This document shows positions 1 through 11,758 of a stretch of 64,000 bases of DNA, piece after piece. The notes beneath the pieces were generated by a model. It saw only the letters and a list, made by a program, of their open reading frames with translations. It ran no database searches and was not told the DNA's origin. A program made the position numbers and the translations under genes. This stretch comes from Polytrichum commune (taxonomy: Eukaryota; Streptophyta; Polytrichopsida; Polytrichales; Polytrichaceae): contig OX485805.1 of assembly GCA_950295325.1 (NCBI GenBank), positions 54,708,758-54,772,757 on the forward strand, read 5' to 3'. Within the stretch, counting starts at the first letter, position 1. Every line of letters starts with the position of its first letter.

Positions 1-710
1 CCATTAATTTCAAAGTGATCGCTGCCGTCGTAAGAATTTGGAGAGACCGGGAAGGCTGTGTCGCGGAGTGTGAAAGGTGAGACGCAGAGAAGACAGGAGT
101 CAAGAGGAAGAGAAGTTGTGTGTGGGAGTTGAACGCGCTTTTATCCCATATTGGTTGTGGTTCACTCCAAGGGCAGGTATAAAACCTATCTCATCACAGT
201 GGCTAATGTGTCCAGACGCTTCTCATGACACAAGACTGTCTACTGGTTACTGGTTATTGGTTACTAGACTCGTTACTTGTCTACTCAAACTGTCTACTTG
301 GCACTGGTGACTAGGTTGTCTACTTGAGACTCTGGTTCTGGACTCTAGACTCTTGGCACTTGACTCGATACTAGACTCGTGATACTGACTTAGGCCGATT
401 AAGACGCTTAAGACTCGTTCGCTTAGACTCGGTCCCCGTTACTCGTTACTAGACTTTTGGTAAATAAAACAAGATGATAATTTATTTTATGAACATTTAG
501 ACTCTTTATAAATTAAGTAACCCTCACAAGTGGTCACTAAGTATAGATGAGAAAGTGAATCCTAAGTTAATTGACTGTCAAAAGCATTTCGTAACCATTT
601 CAACCTATCAATTAATCTTATTATGACACACTAAAGTTACACCTAACACTTATTTGGTCTTCCCTGGGGTTTTTTGAGAGTATGAACCCAATCCTAAAAA
701 CCTAACTACA
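1..710 (+). repeat. 3' part of an LTR (retrotransposon), cut by the window edge
   Basis: This is the terminal portion of a long terminal repeat. It ends in CTAACTACA at 710 (the usual CA end) and is followed after three bases by a tRNA-type primer-binding site. The left end lies outside the window. The first 480 bases are rich in short GACTC/TACT-type direct repeats. Assignment as an LTR rests on the adjacent PBS and the gag-like ORFs downstream. Confidence 0.65.
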
Positions 711-713
711 TTT

Positions 714-731
714 TGGCGCCGCTGCCAGGGA
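714..731 (+). promoter_or_regulatory. Primer-binding site (tRNA-Asp type)
   Basis: TGGCGCCGCTGCCAGGGA closely matches the complement of the 3' end of plant tRNA-Asp, the primer used by many plant Ty3/gypsy elements. It sits three bases after the presumed LTR end at 710. Two positions differ from the usual plant form. Confidence 0.7.
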
Positions 732-942
732 AGGCTACGGTCGTCAGAATTTAGTGATGAGATATTGATAGAGGTCACTAAATTAAAAACCTACAAAACA
801 AGCCAGATCATATTATGCACATATAGTGGTAATCACAATAAATTGAGAGCAAGTCTTAAGATTGTTCTTACAGTTTATTGACTTTTACCATGATAAAAGA
901 AAGCATAATAGACATGCGCTGAAAATTTGAAGGACAAATTTA

Positions 943-2613
943 ATGTGGCCCTGGGACCCTGAAGTAGAGGGTTCTTGGATGTGTATAGTTGGCCTTTTCA
1001 CCTTAATCGTGGAATTGAGTGATAAGGCCCAACCTGTTAAGAAAGCAGTCATAGAGACGCTAAATGCACGTTTTACTCATTCAATTTGGAGACCTAAGGA
1101 AACTAATCTACACAAATGGAGTAGATTTCCTAGAGAGAAGTTTCTAACACAAACGGTGTTTGCCCGATCCCCATTAGAAACTAGAATCAAAACCCTTCCA
1201 TTAGAAATACAACAAATTATTGTGACGAAAGTTTGGCAGAACCGAACCATCATTGAGGGTACTGAAAAGATAAAAGACTTTAGTAACTTTGTAGAACGAG
1301 ACTACCTTTTAAGTCAGTATCTTGAACACACGTTGTTAGCCTCTGGTGGAGAACAATTAGTGAAAGACACTCAGGATGCGGTAAAAAGAATAGAGAATGT
1401 GGCCTTGGGAAACTATCCCGCCAAAGTCAGAAAGTTCTGACGATTGGCTTTACCAAGGCTCACATTTATTTACCGCACTCTATCGTTTTTACAAAGCTTC
1501 TTTTTGGGGTGTAGGAATTCATATAGGACCAAATCACCCTATCTATCCTAAAGGGTTTAGAGATAATTTTCTTAAATTACCCAACCACCTCCAGTCAAAG
1601 ATCTTTGAAATAGTCTGGAATCATGGTGAAGGGTTTAACGAAATTATCATAAACAATGGGTACCCAAGGTTGAGGGTGGATCCTTGATTTATGTTTTTGG
1701 TTTACAGCCAACATAAAGACGAAAATTTTCCTGCCAACAAGTTTGGGTACGGTTGTTGGAACGGTGGAGCCTTCACTAAGAAAGAGGCACGTTTTTATTA
1801 TGGTCCTTTTGACCCTTATACAAGTGTGAATATCCCAGATTTCTCCGATTCGTCCTTCAAAGGCAAAGATTACATCAATTTTGAGAAATTATGCCTACAT
1901 GGAAGAAAACGGTATGTAAAATCATATAGATAAGTATAAAGGATCAAGTGAAACCATATGCATCTTCCATATTGGAACCTGCACATGCAAAGTCTCATGC
2001 ACAAACAGCTAGAGAGGATCGTGCTATAGCGAGAGACTATTGGAGGAAGAAAGCGGAGAGAAATAGGGGTTGGTTAAGATCCGTCATAAAATTACACCAA
2101 GAACAGACCGATAGTGAACCAAAGGAGGGAGATCACATTCCGGTTGAGGACGACACCTCAACAGGCATATTATCGCCTCTTAAACCCCAACAATTAAATT
2201 TTGGTTCAACTTCGGGAGAATCACAAAATCAATCAATACAACCCTCTCAAGTTTTATTAACTCCGCCACCACCACCACCATCTCCACCACCTCCGGTACC
2301 ACCGCCACTACTAATGGCGCAGCCAATACCACCTAATCCAAATCCTCGTATTACTAATGTAGTACACATTCCTTATTTTTTAGGACGCCCAGGTGCTGAT
2401 CCTGATACACATATTGCTAAATTTGAAGTAACATGTGCCGCGAATAGCATCCCTCCTGCTAAATTTCAAGAGGTCTTTGCCGCCTCTTTGCAGGAGGATG
2501 CCTTCGCATGGTATTTAAGGCAACCCACATTTGCGGATTGGAATGCATTGAAAAATGCCTTCCTAGATCATTTCCGACCCTTAGGTTTTGCTAGTAAACA
2601 CTATATTCGTTAA
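943..2613 (+). pseudogene. Decayed Ty3/gypsy gag polyprotein
   Basis: Open blocks at 943-1440, 1397-1687, 1691-1933 and 1948-2613 lie in two alternating frames, so at least two frameshifts and some stops have broken one long gag reading frame. The last block holds a proline-rich linker (around residues 108-122) followed by a retrotransposon gag-like region with the motif FAWYLRQPTFADWNALKNAF, typical of plant gypsy capsid proteins. No zinc knuckle follows; coding similarity fades after 2613. The long N-terminal extension (943-1933) has no family I recognise. The motif encoding MWPW occurs at the start of both the 943 and 1397 blocks, which may be an internal duplication. Non-functional as it stands. 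Confidence 0.7.
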
Positions 2614-2744
2614 ATTGAGACTTTTTGGGCATTTTGAGACATTCACATAAATAAGAACAAGGATAAATGGAACACATATTGGAGAAAGTTGTAAGATGCG
2701 AACACTTTGAAGCAGGTGTTTAGACCTAGAACCCCATAAATAAC

Positions 2745-3060
2745 TCATATTTGTGATGGTTTAGGGTGGGCAATCCAAATCTTAGACCACATTGAAGGGG
2801 AAACCTTAAAACATTCATATTATTGCACACAAAGTATTAGAGCTTGTATGAATATGGTTTAGGTAGGGCAATCCAAACCATAGATCATATTGAAGGGTAA
2901 ATATGTTAACCAATATAATATTGCATACAAAATATTCCAAACTCATATTTGTGATGGTTTAGGTAGGGCAATCCAAACCTTAGACCATATGGAAGGGGAA
3001 ATCATGTCTAACTTATATTATTGCAAAAAAAAAACATACAAAGTGTGGCATGTAAAATGC
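2745..3060 (+). repeat. Tandem repeat, about 99 bp x 3
   Basis: Three diverged copies of a unit containing ATGGTTTAGGTAGGGCAATC, with this motif starting near 2756, 2854 and 2954. Each unit ends in a TATTATTGCA-type stretch. It lies between the decayed gag and the 3' end of element A. I see no gene in it. Confidence 0.75.
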
Positions 3061-3149
3061 ATAGCATGCTAACACCACACATCCATTGGATAGTGCGACC
3101 CAAAATGTTCTTGACTATGGCCCAAAACCCTACGCCTACTATGGCCTAT

Positions 3150-4000
3150 CTAGCCTCGGAGACTACCTCTTTTTCTTTTGCTTCATTTTCTTTTGCTTTT
3201 TTTTTCTTTTGCCTCTTTTTCTTTTGCCTCTTTTTCTTTTGCTGCAGCTTCTTTTGCTCGCATTGCTTCAACATTCCTGAAAATCTCCGCCCCGCGACTA
3301 TAGCCATTCTTGGGGTGAACGCCATCAATAACACATTTTGGATTCCGTCGGCCGCCCGAATTATACGACGAAGAATTCGAATACGATGAAGTGGACTGTC
3401 TTGCATTTCTGGTCATGGAGTAGAAACGCTCCAACTCGATGGACACACTAGCCCGCATAGGTTTACGGGTGGGAGCAACCTGCAACGCGTCAATGCAAGG
3501 ACACATGTGTTAGTTTAGGGAGGAAAACCCAAACGTGTCACACATTCATTTTTTAAGTGCAAAATGATTGTAATGCGCGGATAACCATGTTTTTTTTTTG
3601 GGGGGGGGGGTTCACCTTGTCACCGGGGGCGTTCCCATCGGAGTTGGCGAGGAGGGGCAAGGCATCCCGCAAAGGAATAGGAAGGGTGCCACTCTTCGTA
3701 GGCCGAGCGTCCATCCGCAACCGTCGTTGAGGTGTAATATGGCCATCGGGTCGAGAGGGGACGTCCGGACGCATTTGCGATCTATGCCCTTCAGCGGCGA
3801 CGGGGACGCAGATCGCCGGAAGATTTGCTTGGGTGGGGGGCTATCAACGACGCCGGTGTCAAGAGGCTCCTTGGAGTAGTCCATGGTTGACGCGGCGTCG
3901 TAAACGGTCTCGTAGAAGAAGCTCCCCAAGTCTGACTCGCTGACGATGTCAATCGAGGGCTCCAAACGCTGGAGCCAAAATTGGAACAAAACAAAACCCA
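3150..4000 (-). pseudogene. Homologue of the basic-tailed protein of element B
   Basis: Two exon-like pieces. About 4000-3616 encodes AASTMDYSKEPLDTGVVDSP, matching AASAVDYSRDDGVVNSP of element B, preceded by an acceptor-like CTCCAG. Near 3487 an acceptor (TTGCAG) leads into a piece with SYNSG and SRGAEIFRNVEAMRAKEAAA, ending in a Lys/Glu tandem (KEKEA repeats) at about 3150. The intron contains a T10 tract followed by a G-run. The C-terminal KEKEA expansion is absent from B, which has a shorter Lys-rich tail. Function unknown. Confidence 0.5.
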
Positions 4001-4076
4001 AGGAAAAGGGGGGAGATAGAACGCGTGAAAATCAAGATACATATGAAGCGTAAATTACACAAAATGGGCGGGCGCA

Positions 4077-4103
4077 TACACACACACACACACACACACA
4101 CAT
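4077..4103. repeat. (CA)n microsatellite
   Basis: An uninterrupted ACACAC run just downstream of the conserved stop of the FCP1-like exon of element A. Confidence 0.9.
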
Positions 4104-4111
4104 GTACTGTC

Positions 4112-4960
4112 TCAAATGAGCTTGTTAAATTTCGCGTGAGATAACAACTCTCTGTACAAATGGTCTCGTGGATCCAAGTATCTCTCGCCTATCGGATTAT
4201 TCCTAACAAAATTGTTTACGGGTAGTCCGCTTCCCCAGAGCGCCTGGAGGTATTTACTAAGGTCTAACAAAAATCGGTCCCGGACCTTCTCGACCGTCCA
4301 CGTAGGGCACACTATGAAGTTGGCCGTCGGGTTCAACATGTTCTTTTGCGGCGCTGTCGTCCACCATGAGCGTGTTCTCACGGGTGGGGCGGACGTCGTA
4401 GGGGACGCCTATCAAGGACGGTCGCTGGTCCCAAAAAATGGGCTTCAAGACCTTGAGGTATTGGGGGGAAGCGGGGTTGTTTGGTTTTTTGACGACTTTG
4501 CCGTCCTGTGTGTACAATATTCTACAGGCTTCCTGTGCTAGGACCATGCAGGGGGGCTCGATGCCCTTGAAGATGAACTCCACGACGGCATCGGTGTTCT
4601 CGGCCTTCATGGAGCTCCACACAACCACCCACCATCGTTGTTGGGCGATCTGGAGGAAGGTCCGAAGCCACGGGCGGAGGTGAACTAGCTTGCTCTTTAT
4701 GAACGTGGGCGGCCCGTCGTAATTAGCGTCCTCGGGCTTGCAAAAGGGCACTGTGGGGGCCCTAGGGCAATGAACGCACTGCACGAGGACACCGTTCATG
4801 TCTAACACCAGGAATCGTTTCTTCGGCAGCGGGGGCGGGGCGGGTAAAACCGGGGGGGCCGCCGTGCTGCCCTCTGCGCTCCTTGGAGAAGAGCGTCGGG
4901 AAGCCGCTACGCTATGCTCCGAGCCTTGCGGATACGAGCGAGAGAAAACGGGGGCGACTT
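4112..4960 (-). pseudogene. Broken FCP1/NIF-like (HAD) phosphatase exon of element A
   Basis: The reading frame contains the HAD motif I equivalent VLDMNGVL, then VVVWSSMKAENTDAVVEFIF (motif II region) and LMVDDSAAK (motif IV region), matching the element B exon at 43214-43982. A frameshift just after the motif IV region, near 4350, moves the C-terminal part into another frame. That part continues to a conserved end, KFNKLI-stop, at 4112. The upstream limit is uncertain: an in-frame stop lies about 25 codons before the Pro-rich lead-in. As in B, the second acidic residue of motif I is Asn. Confidence 0.6.
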
Positions 4961-5393
4961 ATGTCATGCTATGTCCAAACGAAGCATTAAGGAAACGAGT
5001 GTTCTTGGTGCAAACACAAAACCAATTGATTCATTTTGGAGGGGGGTGCAACAAGGGATACAAGAGAGACAAGAGCATACAAAATACATTCAAACACAAT
5101 ATACAAGTATATAGGAGTAAAAAATGGTGATTGTATTATATACAATGCTCTATGTACATTTTGATTGGGGGGAGCCGCGTTGAACAATGCGTTCAAACTA
5201 GCCTACTTCTACATCTAGAAAAATTTGAAGAGACGGGCTGCCGTGATGAAGACTTGGTCGCAAGCCGGGGTAGGTGGACGAACGAATGGTCGGGGGGATG
5301 TGGCGAAGGGCGCGAGTGCCGGGGGGGCGACGTGTGTGTGAATTTAGGGTAGCTAGGGGACACGACCAAGGCAAGAAGACAAAGACCCATGGA

Positions 5394-5788
5394 GTTTGGG
5401 TCGACCGACCCAAACTGAGTGGGGTCAGTGCATTACCTCGCCTTGGTCGTGCCTCGACGATGTTGAGGCCGGCATCGCGTGCGCTGCCCCACCTCTGTCA
5501 CCGCCGCCTCCGACGACGACGTCAGCCGCAACTTGCTCCTGCAAAGGCTGACTGTCAGGCCTTTGTCCCAACCCAACCTCCGCATGCGCATCATGCATTG
5601 GTTCATCGACTGGGTTAGGAGTAGAGGTATCACCAGGCCTTTGCGGGCCTTCAACATCTAACATGGGCTCGTCCACCGGGGTCTGGTCGGGGACGGGGTT
5701 TGGGTCGGCCGACCCAAACCCTGCTGCTTGGCGAGCGTCGCTCTGGGACGCTACAACGTCGGCACTGTTTGGGTCGGACGACCCAAAC
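5394..5788. repeat. A-type palindromes (3 copies)
   Basis: Copies at 5394-5415 (spacer AC), 5698-5719 (GC) and 5767-5788 (GA). Each has the 10-base arm GTTTGGGTCG, two free bases and the inverse arm CGACCCAAAC; the third has one arm mismatch. The first is just past the exon 3 donor. The other two lie inside the exon 3 reading frame and are read as FGSADPN and FGSSDPN. Confidence 0.9.
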
Positions 5789-6979
5789 ATGTGGGGGTCG
5801 TCCCGCTGGTGGTGTGGGGGCGAGAGGATGGGAGGCCGGAGCGGCGGGGGCGCCAACAAGCTGGACGCTCCGGGGACGCGCCAAAGGTTGGGGTCGTCCA
5901 CCTACTGGACGGGCGCGTAAGGACGGGCGTGCGGCTGCAGCAACTGTGCGAAGCTGAAAGAATGCTGCAGCGTGGGCCGCGGGGCGATATCCTGTGGCGG
6001 GAAGCCTGCGGGAATGAACTCGGGGGAGCCATCACCAATCCCTACGCCAGCATGCCCTGGATCACTTGCGTGATGAGCTCTGCTTGGGACGGAGTTTGGG
6101 CCATCGCCCTTTGCCGCTCCTGCTCCAACAGGAGAGCCCTCAACTCCGCGACTTCGTTGCGGACCGAGGGTTCCTCGGCAGCAGCCCTCTGCAGTCGCAC
6201 ACGCTGCTCCTCGTCTCGGAGCATTTTTGCGTTCGCCTCCTCCACGGTGAGGACCTCCGGTTTCACCCTCACATTCCCGGCGAACGCTCTGGGGGAGGCA
6301 GGATCAGACCTCAGCCTCTTGGCGAGTTCCATGTCATCCTCATCCTCGGAGCTTATTGCGATCGTCTCCTCCACCGCATAGTCGCCGTACAGTTTCTTCC
6401 CCTTCATCCTTCTCCGCTCCCTGAAGGTGGCCGTCGCGTCCCTCAAGTACATGTCCTTCGCGTCGTCCACCGTCAACGCGGGCACCAGCCTGCTCTGCGG
6501 CGTGGCAGCCCGCATGGCCTTCTTCCGCTGAGGGGCCTCGGATTCTTGAGTGAATCCTGTTGCCCCTTCCTCCACCTCCCCCTCCACTTTCTCTGCTTCC
6601 TCCTCCTCCTCCTCCTCCCCCTCCTCCTCAACCTCGCCACCTGCTTCCATCGACGGATTGCCCGGATGCAACCCGATGAGCGGCTCTGGCAATTGAACGG
6701 GGGCACGCATGGCGAATTCACCCGGGTTGATTCGCCTCGCCATATCCAAAGGATTCTCGCCCCCCTCGACTATCTCTTCAACGTAGGATCCGGGTATCCA
6801 GTCGAGGATGTCCATTTTCTTGGCCAGTGCCTTCTGGGTCCTGTAAAATTGAACATCGGCATCCTCCACATAGGAGTAGATGTTCAACCCAGACATCTGC
6901 ACAATCCAAATCAATATTATTAGTATCAACTAATGAAGAGTAAGGAAAAATGACATCCAAAACAAAATAAGAATAGTTA

Positions 6980-7036
6980 GTTTGGGTCGAGCGATCCAAA
7001 CTAGGGCAAACATAGTTTGGGTCGCTCGACCCAAAC
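6980..7036. repeat. A-type palindromes in an intron (2 copies)
   Basis: Copies at 6980-7001 (spacer AG, one arm mismatch) and 7015-7036 (spacer CT), both within the intron between exons 2 and 3 of the element A main gene. Confidence 0.9.
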
Positions 7037-8464
7037 CGTCCGTATAGGGCCTTCAGGGTTCTTTGCTTACCATGGCTGCAAAAATCGGTTTGGATCCCCC
7101 GAAAACGTTGAAGATGCAGTCCCCTCTCTTCGTGAGGGTCCTCATCATCCGCAGGTAGAACTCCATGCGCAGCTCATCCGCGGGATAGTTGGCGTACTTC
7201 GCCTCGTCATACAAGCTCCTGCTGGTACCCAACCCTTCTTGGACTTGGAAGAGTTTTTCCATCCTGGCTATAGGATGGTTGGGCACCTTAAGTAGATCAG
7301 CTTTGTACACGAAGTACAAGCACAACACGTTGACGATCTTCGTCTTCTTGTCTTTCAACGTGTTGTACGCCCCCTCCGCCGGTGCAGCAACGTAGTGAGA
7401 TTTCGAGACGGCATACTCCGGCTGTAATTTGCGCACGATCTCGTAAACCTACTCTGCCATCCTGTCCTCAACAATCCAAAACCAGACGTCGACCTCCCTG
7501 AATTTGGGGTTGGCGTAGTCCACGAACTTCGACAAGAAATGATCGTAAAAAGGGGTGCTCATAGTCCCCTCGAATGAGGCTCCAGGGATATTCCTGAAGT
7601 CTATCATTCCGAAGGGGAAGCGGTCCCCGGCTTTAGTCCTGATCGCCTTCCTGGACTCAGAGCCCGGCCAACCTTGGATCATGAGAGGCTCGACGGTGAC
7701 CATGTTGAATTGTGCATCGCCTTCGAAACTGACGATTTTCTTCTCCTTTATGAAGTTGGAGAAGGCCCGCGCTGAGTGTTCGGGAAGCACCCGGTTCCTC
7801 CCCCCCTTCACGAGCTTGGATCTGAGGAAGTCGTCTCCCGCCTCCCTCATGAGTGCCGCCATGGACGCACTGGTGAACTTATATTCGGCTTTGAAGGCCC
7901 TCCAGTGCGCCTCTTCGACCTCCCCGTCCACGATGAGCTTCTTCTCAGGCACCAGCTTGTGCAGCTCTTGGACGATGGTTGTCTTCTTCTTCCTGTTCTC
8001 CGTCCATTCCTTCATGGTGTAGCATGAAAGGACAAAGATCTTGGGTTTGGTGAAGACGATCTTAGGGTGGACCCAGCATCTCTTCGCCGTCGTCTCCACG
8101 TGTAGGATGTGGGACGCCGTTTTTCCCATCTCTGTCTCGGAAAGACCTTGAAGCGCTCTGAAGAACTCCCTCACCAGAGGCTTCATTTGCTTGAAGCGCG
8201 TAGTCTGGTTGAAGAGCATGCCGGTGTCGGGGTCCATAAGGTCCCCCGTCTCGTGTTTTTCAAAAACACTCCTCCATTTTCCCCACACGGAGTTGGACGC
8301 GGTGATCAAATATATTTCTCCTCTCAACTCGTTGTATTTTTTTTGCTTGTGGCTAGCATTGTCTATCGAGGAGAATTTATTGATCATCTGATATTTGAAG
8401 TCCTGCACACGTAGCCAACAATTCATGTTAGACAACACATAATGGAATAACAAATGTAACAGCA

Positions 8465-8600
8465 GTTTGGGTCGATCGACCCAAACTATAAACTTGGTAA
8501 AGATAACAAAGCCATGCAAGAGTTTGGGTCGACCGACCCAAACTATGAAATTGTTGAAGACAATAAAATAATGAAAGAGTTTGGGTCGGTCGACCCAAAC
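8465..8600. repeat. A-type palindromes in an intron (3 copies)
   Basis: Perfect copies at 8465-8486 (spacer AT), 8522-8543 (AC) and 8579-8600 (GT), all in the 206-bp intron 8403-8608. The last begins six bases after the GTGAGT donor in minus-strand orientation. Spacing is 57 bp start to start for both intervals. Confidence 0.92.
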
Positions 8601-9771
8601 ATACTCACCTCCCATTTGGGGTTCTTATCTTTAGCATTCTTCCTTTTTCTGGGAGGCCTGCCATAAAACTCCCACACCTCCCTCGAGGCCATGATGTTTC
8701 TGATCCACGATGTCTGATAGGCCCTCTTTTTGTTCCCCATGTTGAAGAACCTGGAGATGTCGCTGAGGACCGTCTCGTTGTCCGACCAAACCACCAAAGC
8801 CTCCAAACTTTTAGTTTCTCCTTCTGGTTGTTCGGGTCGTTCCACTCGGTCATCAGCTGGATTTTTTTTTATGCCTCCACACTGTGCTGCCCGTCAATCA
8901 ACCAGAAGTCTCATTTGGAAATTGCCGGCCACATATCAGGCGTCGGCATTTTCTTCATCCCTTGTGGCATGACAACAATCGTCTGCCTGTCGTCCTTAAA
9001 CTGCCCGCCCAAGATTTGAGCGACCATCTAGTCGACGTAGGCGTCCTCCTTGGCTCGGACACATTTCTCGGGTGGCGCAAGGTGGCACTGATGATGAAGA
9101 TGAAACGAGCAATGGCAACTTCGAGGAGAAGGAAGACCACAAAAAGGAAAATGCAGCGGAAAATTTCTATGATGAAAAATTAATGTATTTAAACAACATG
9201 AACACAATGATGAAGATAAAGAGATTGAGGAATAGCCAACAATAATGAATAGAAAGAAGAAAGGAAAGTTCACTAGGAGGTGAGTAAAACAATCAAGCAA
9301 ATACATGAGGAAGAAGGTGGAGTTCTACCCACGCCAAAAGAAATTGCACCTTGGTACCTAGAAGAAGAAAAGAATGAGGCAGAGAAACCCAAGATTCAGA
9401 GCCCTGAGAAAGGGAGTGTCCCAACCAAGATCCAAGCAAGGGTAAACAAAATCCTAGAGAATGTAATGAACCACACAAGAGCAAACATTTTGATAGGGCA
9501 ACTGCTAGAGATAGCCCCTTATTGAAAAAAACAAATAATGGATGCACTTACCAGCCAAGAAGAAGAGTTGGATAAACCAACTCAAACATATCAAGTAACG
9601 ACAAAAAGATTTGACGAAGAAATGCTCATGATTTTGGTAGTTGTGAAAAATAGGCGTGTACCATACACATTAATTGATGGTAAATCAAGAGTAAACATCA
9701 TCACATAAAATAGTAAAGAGAAAGTCGGGACTCAAGAAGATAGATCCCACACCTTTCACGATAAAGATGGC

Positions 9772-11758
9772 TGTGAGCCCAAATTGATACCTACATTGGT
9801 TTTTAACACTTGTAAAACATTACAAGTGGTGTTTTGGTGATTTATGATTATTTACAAAAATATAAAAAGAGTGAAGCTTGAAGAAAACTTAGTTTGAAGC
9901 ATTAGGCTTTTGTGGAGTGGATTTAAGTAGGAGAAGGACAAACATTGGTAAAGTGTGGTAGGTAGAAAGCCAAGGTTAGTTAAATGTTTGAATTAGGATC
10001 CTTGTTGATCATTTGAGGGAGGAAGGCTTAGGAGATAGGATTAGAGCTTACAAAGTAGGAGGAGATCTCGAGGGCTTATCGTGAGCCTTGAGGGTGCTCA
10101 CCCCCTCAAATTCACTATATAATCCCTCATTCTTCCCTCACTCATCATTTCTTCCCTTCGTGCTCCAAGGCACCCCACGTGTTATAAGTGTGGGTGTGTT
10201 GGAAGCAAGATTGGAGCACATGTGTGTGCTTAGTTTTTAGTTGGAGAGCCAATGGTAGTTGGCCTTGAAGAGGGCTTGATCTCTTGTTAGAATTAGTTTT
10301 GATGTGAATAATTTTAAGATATTTTATGGCTTCAAGTTGTAGTACTTGAGTTCATATTTCTTGGGTATTTCTTGAGTAGTCTAGGTTGTAAGGGGCATAA
10401 CTTCCGAGCAGAAAAAGACACTTCGTTGAAATTTAGAGGGTTAGTAAACAACTTGTTTATATGAACATGGTCAAAATCTGAGGATGTTTGGAGTACTGGA
10501 GCAGCAGTTATGACATTCTGAACTTTGCCTACATTTTTTAGCTGAAATGGGCATAACTCCTACACAAAGGCTTGGAAATGCATGAAATTTTGAGGGATGT
10601 TTTTTTCTTAGGTTTCCTAGTTGTGGTACAAATTTCAAGTCATTCCAAGTAGATGAGAAGGAGATATATCATTCTGAAGTGTTTTCAAGAGTTGCAGACT
10701 AAAAAGGCCATAACGTTTTGGCAGAAAATGAAAATAGTTTGAAATTTCAGGGGGTCATAAACAATTAGTTTTTGTGATTGCTTCCAAAATTTGAAGCCCT
10801 TTAGAGCCTGTGAGAGGAAGTTATGACATTCTAAACTTTGCCTACATTTTTGAGCTGAAATGGGCATAACTCCTGAACAAAGGCTTGGAAACGCATGAAA
10901 TTTTGAGGGATGTTTTTTTCTTAGGTTTCCTAGTTGTGGTACAAATTTCAAGTCATTCCGAGTAGATGAGAAGGAGATATATCATTCTGAAGTGTTTTCA
11001 AGAGTTGCAGACTAAAAAGGCCATAACGTTTTGGCAGAAAATGAAAATAGTTTGAAATTTCAGGGAATCATAAACAATTAGTTTTTGTGATTGCTCCCAA
11101 AATTTGAAGTTCTTTGGAGCCTGTGAGAGGAAGTTATGACATTCTGAAATCCGGGTAGACTGACACACTAAAATGGTCATAACTGTCGGACAGAAAATGG
11201 GATAAGCTCACAAATTGGTGAGATGTTTTTTTCTTTGTCTCCCTAGTTACAGATAAAATTTCAGGACATTCCGAGAAGTAATGGGAAAGTTACACTATTA
11301 GCTAGTAAAGTCTAGGGGAACAAAGGAAGTTTGCTTGGTTCCATTAGGGATAACCATTAGTTCATTAAACCAATATAGTGGTTGAAGCGTGAGGAGAAAA
11401 CTACAATAAGTGGCAAGTATTTATCAATACTTAAACTTGTGTAATTCATGTAATCAATAAGCAAGAACTCATGTAGTAGTGTGGAGTCGACGGCAAGGAC
11501 TCGCTTCACAAGAGGGATATCTTTGAAGGCATGCGTGGCCAAAGCGGCCGGGTGGACTTTAGAGAAGTACAATGATGTGACATTACCCGAGATTAAGGAG
11601 TGTAAGAAGACATAGTATAGACTTGGCTAAGTTGTGTATATTCCAACGATAGATTGGAATCATACATTGTATTACAAAGAGATGAATCTCTACATGTCAT
11701 TATAAACTTCTCCATTCGGGCTAGGACGAAATTGAAGGGTGGAGGCTTTTTGGTGACA
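9772..11758 (+). mobile_element. Solo LTR (1987 bp) with 5-bp target duplication
   Basis: It begins TGTGAGCCC and ends TTGGTGACA (TG...CA), and is flanked by ATGGC at 9767-9771 and 11759-11763. The target is the protease codons FTIKMA/MANQ of the older gypsy fragment, which continue cleanly across the insertion. The start matches the LTR at 61414 (TGTGAGCCCAAA, then a shared TAAAAAGAGTGAAG-type core), so the two are related families. A TATATAA box is at 10116-10122. No internal retrotransposon sequence remains, as expected from LTR-LTR recombination. Confidence 0.85.
10511..11136 (+). repeat. 313-bp tandem duplication inside the solo LTR
   Basis: Units 10511-10823 and 10824-11136 are nearly identical, both starting TATGACATTCT and containing GAGATATATCATTCTGAAGT. 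A third, partial start follows at 11137. It accounts for the great length of this LTR. Confidence 0.85.

Larger units (their letters stand above)
3150..9090 (-). mobile_element. Element A: decayed, 5'-truncated copy of a large palindrome-bearing element
   Basis: A GC-rich block within AT-rich DNA carries minus-strand exons that match, in the same order and with the same intron positions, those of element B (42118-48965). Homology begins abruptly near 9090, inside the exon equivalent to B exon 1, so about two thirds of that exon and everything upstream, including any transposase gene, is missing. In-frame stops and frameshifts occur in several exons, so the copy is dead. Eight copies of a 22-bp palindrome (arm GTTTGGGTCG) are present, none of which match the palindrome of element B. 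No terminal repeats were found. Mobility is inferred from the paralogous B copy and its adjacent transposase-like gene. Confidence 0.6.
5437..9090 (-). pseudogene. Broken homologue of the element B main gene (ParB-like / unknown / acidic exons)
   Basis: Exon 1 remnant ~9090-8609 keeps the segment WLIDGQHSVEA, equivalent to B's WIIDGQHSLEA, but with in-frame stops on both sides and a later frame change. The donor GAG/GTGAGT is at 8608 and the acceptor before 8402. Exon 2 (8402-7071) matches B exon 2 (KFSSID, LREFFRALQGLSE, IDFRNIPGAS) but has a stop near 7449. The donor at 7070 and acceptor before 6896 keep the B positions. Exon 3 (6896-5437) encodes a Glu-rich, coiled-coil-prone segment, then breaks: a stop near 6042, a frame change and another stop near 5920 before the Pro-rich part. 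Introns are 8403-8608 and 6897-7070. Both hold A-type palindromes, and two more lie in the exon 3 coding sequence. Confidence 0.7.

Noticed and set aside
3146-3406. A KEKEA-repeat toxin- or histone-like protein
   Set aside because: It is the C-terminal tail of the element A homologue of the basic-tailed protein, expanded by a simple repeat.
10685-11180. Minus-strand open frames of 60-88 codons in the solo LTR
   Set aside because: They fall in the 313-bp tandem duplication of an LTR and repeat the same non-coding text.
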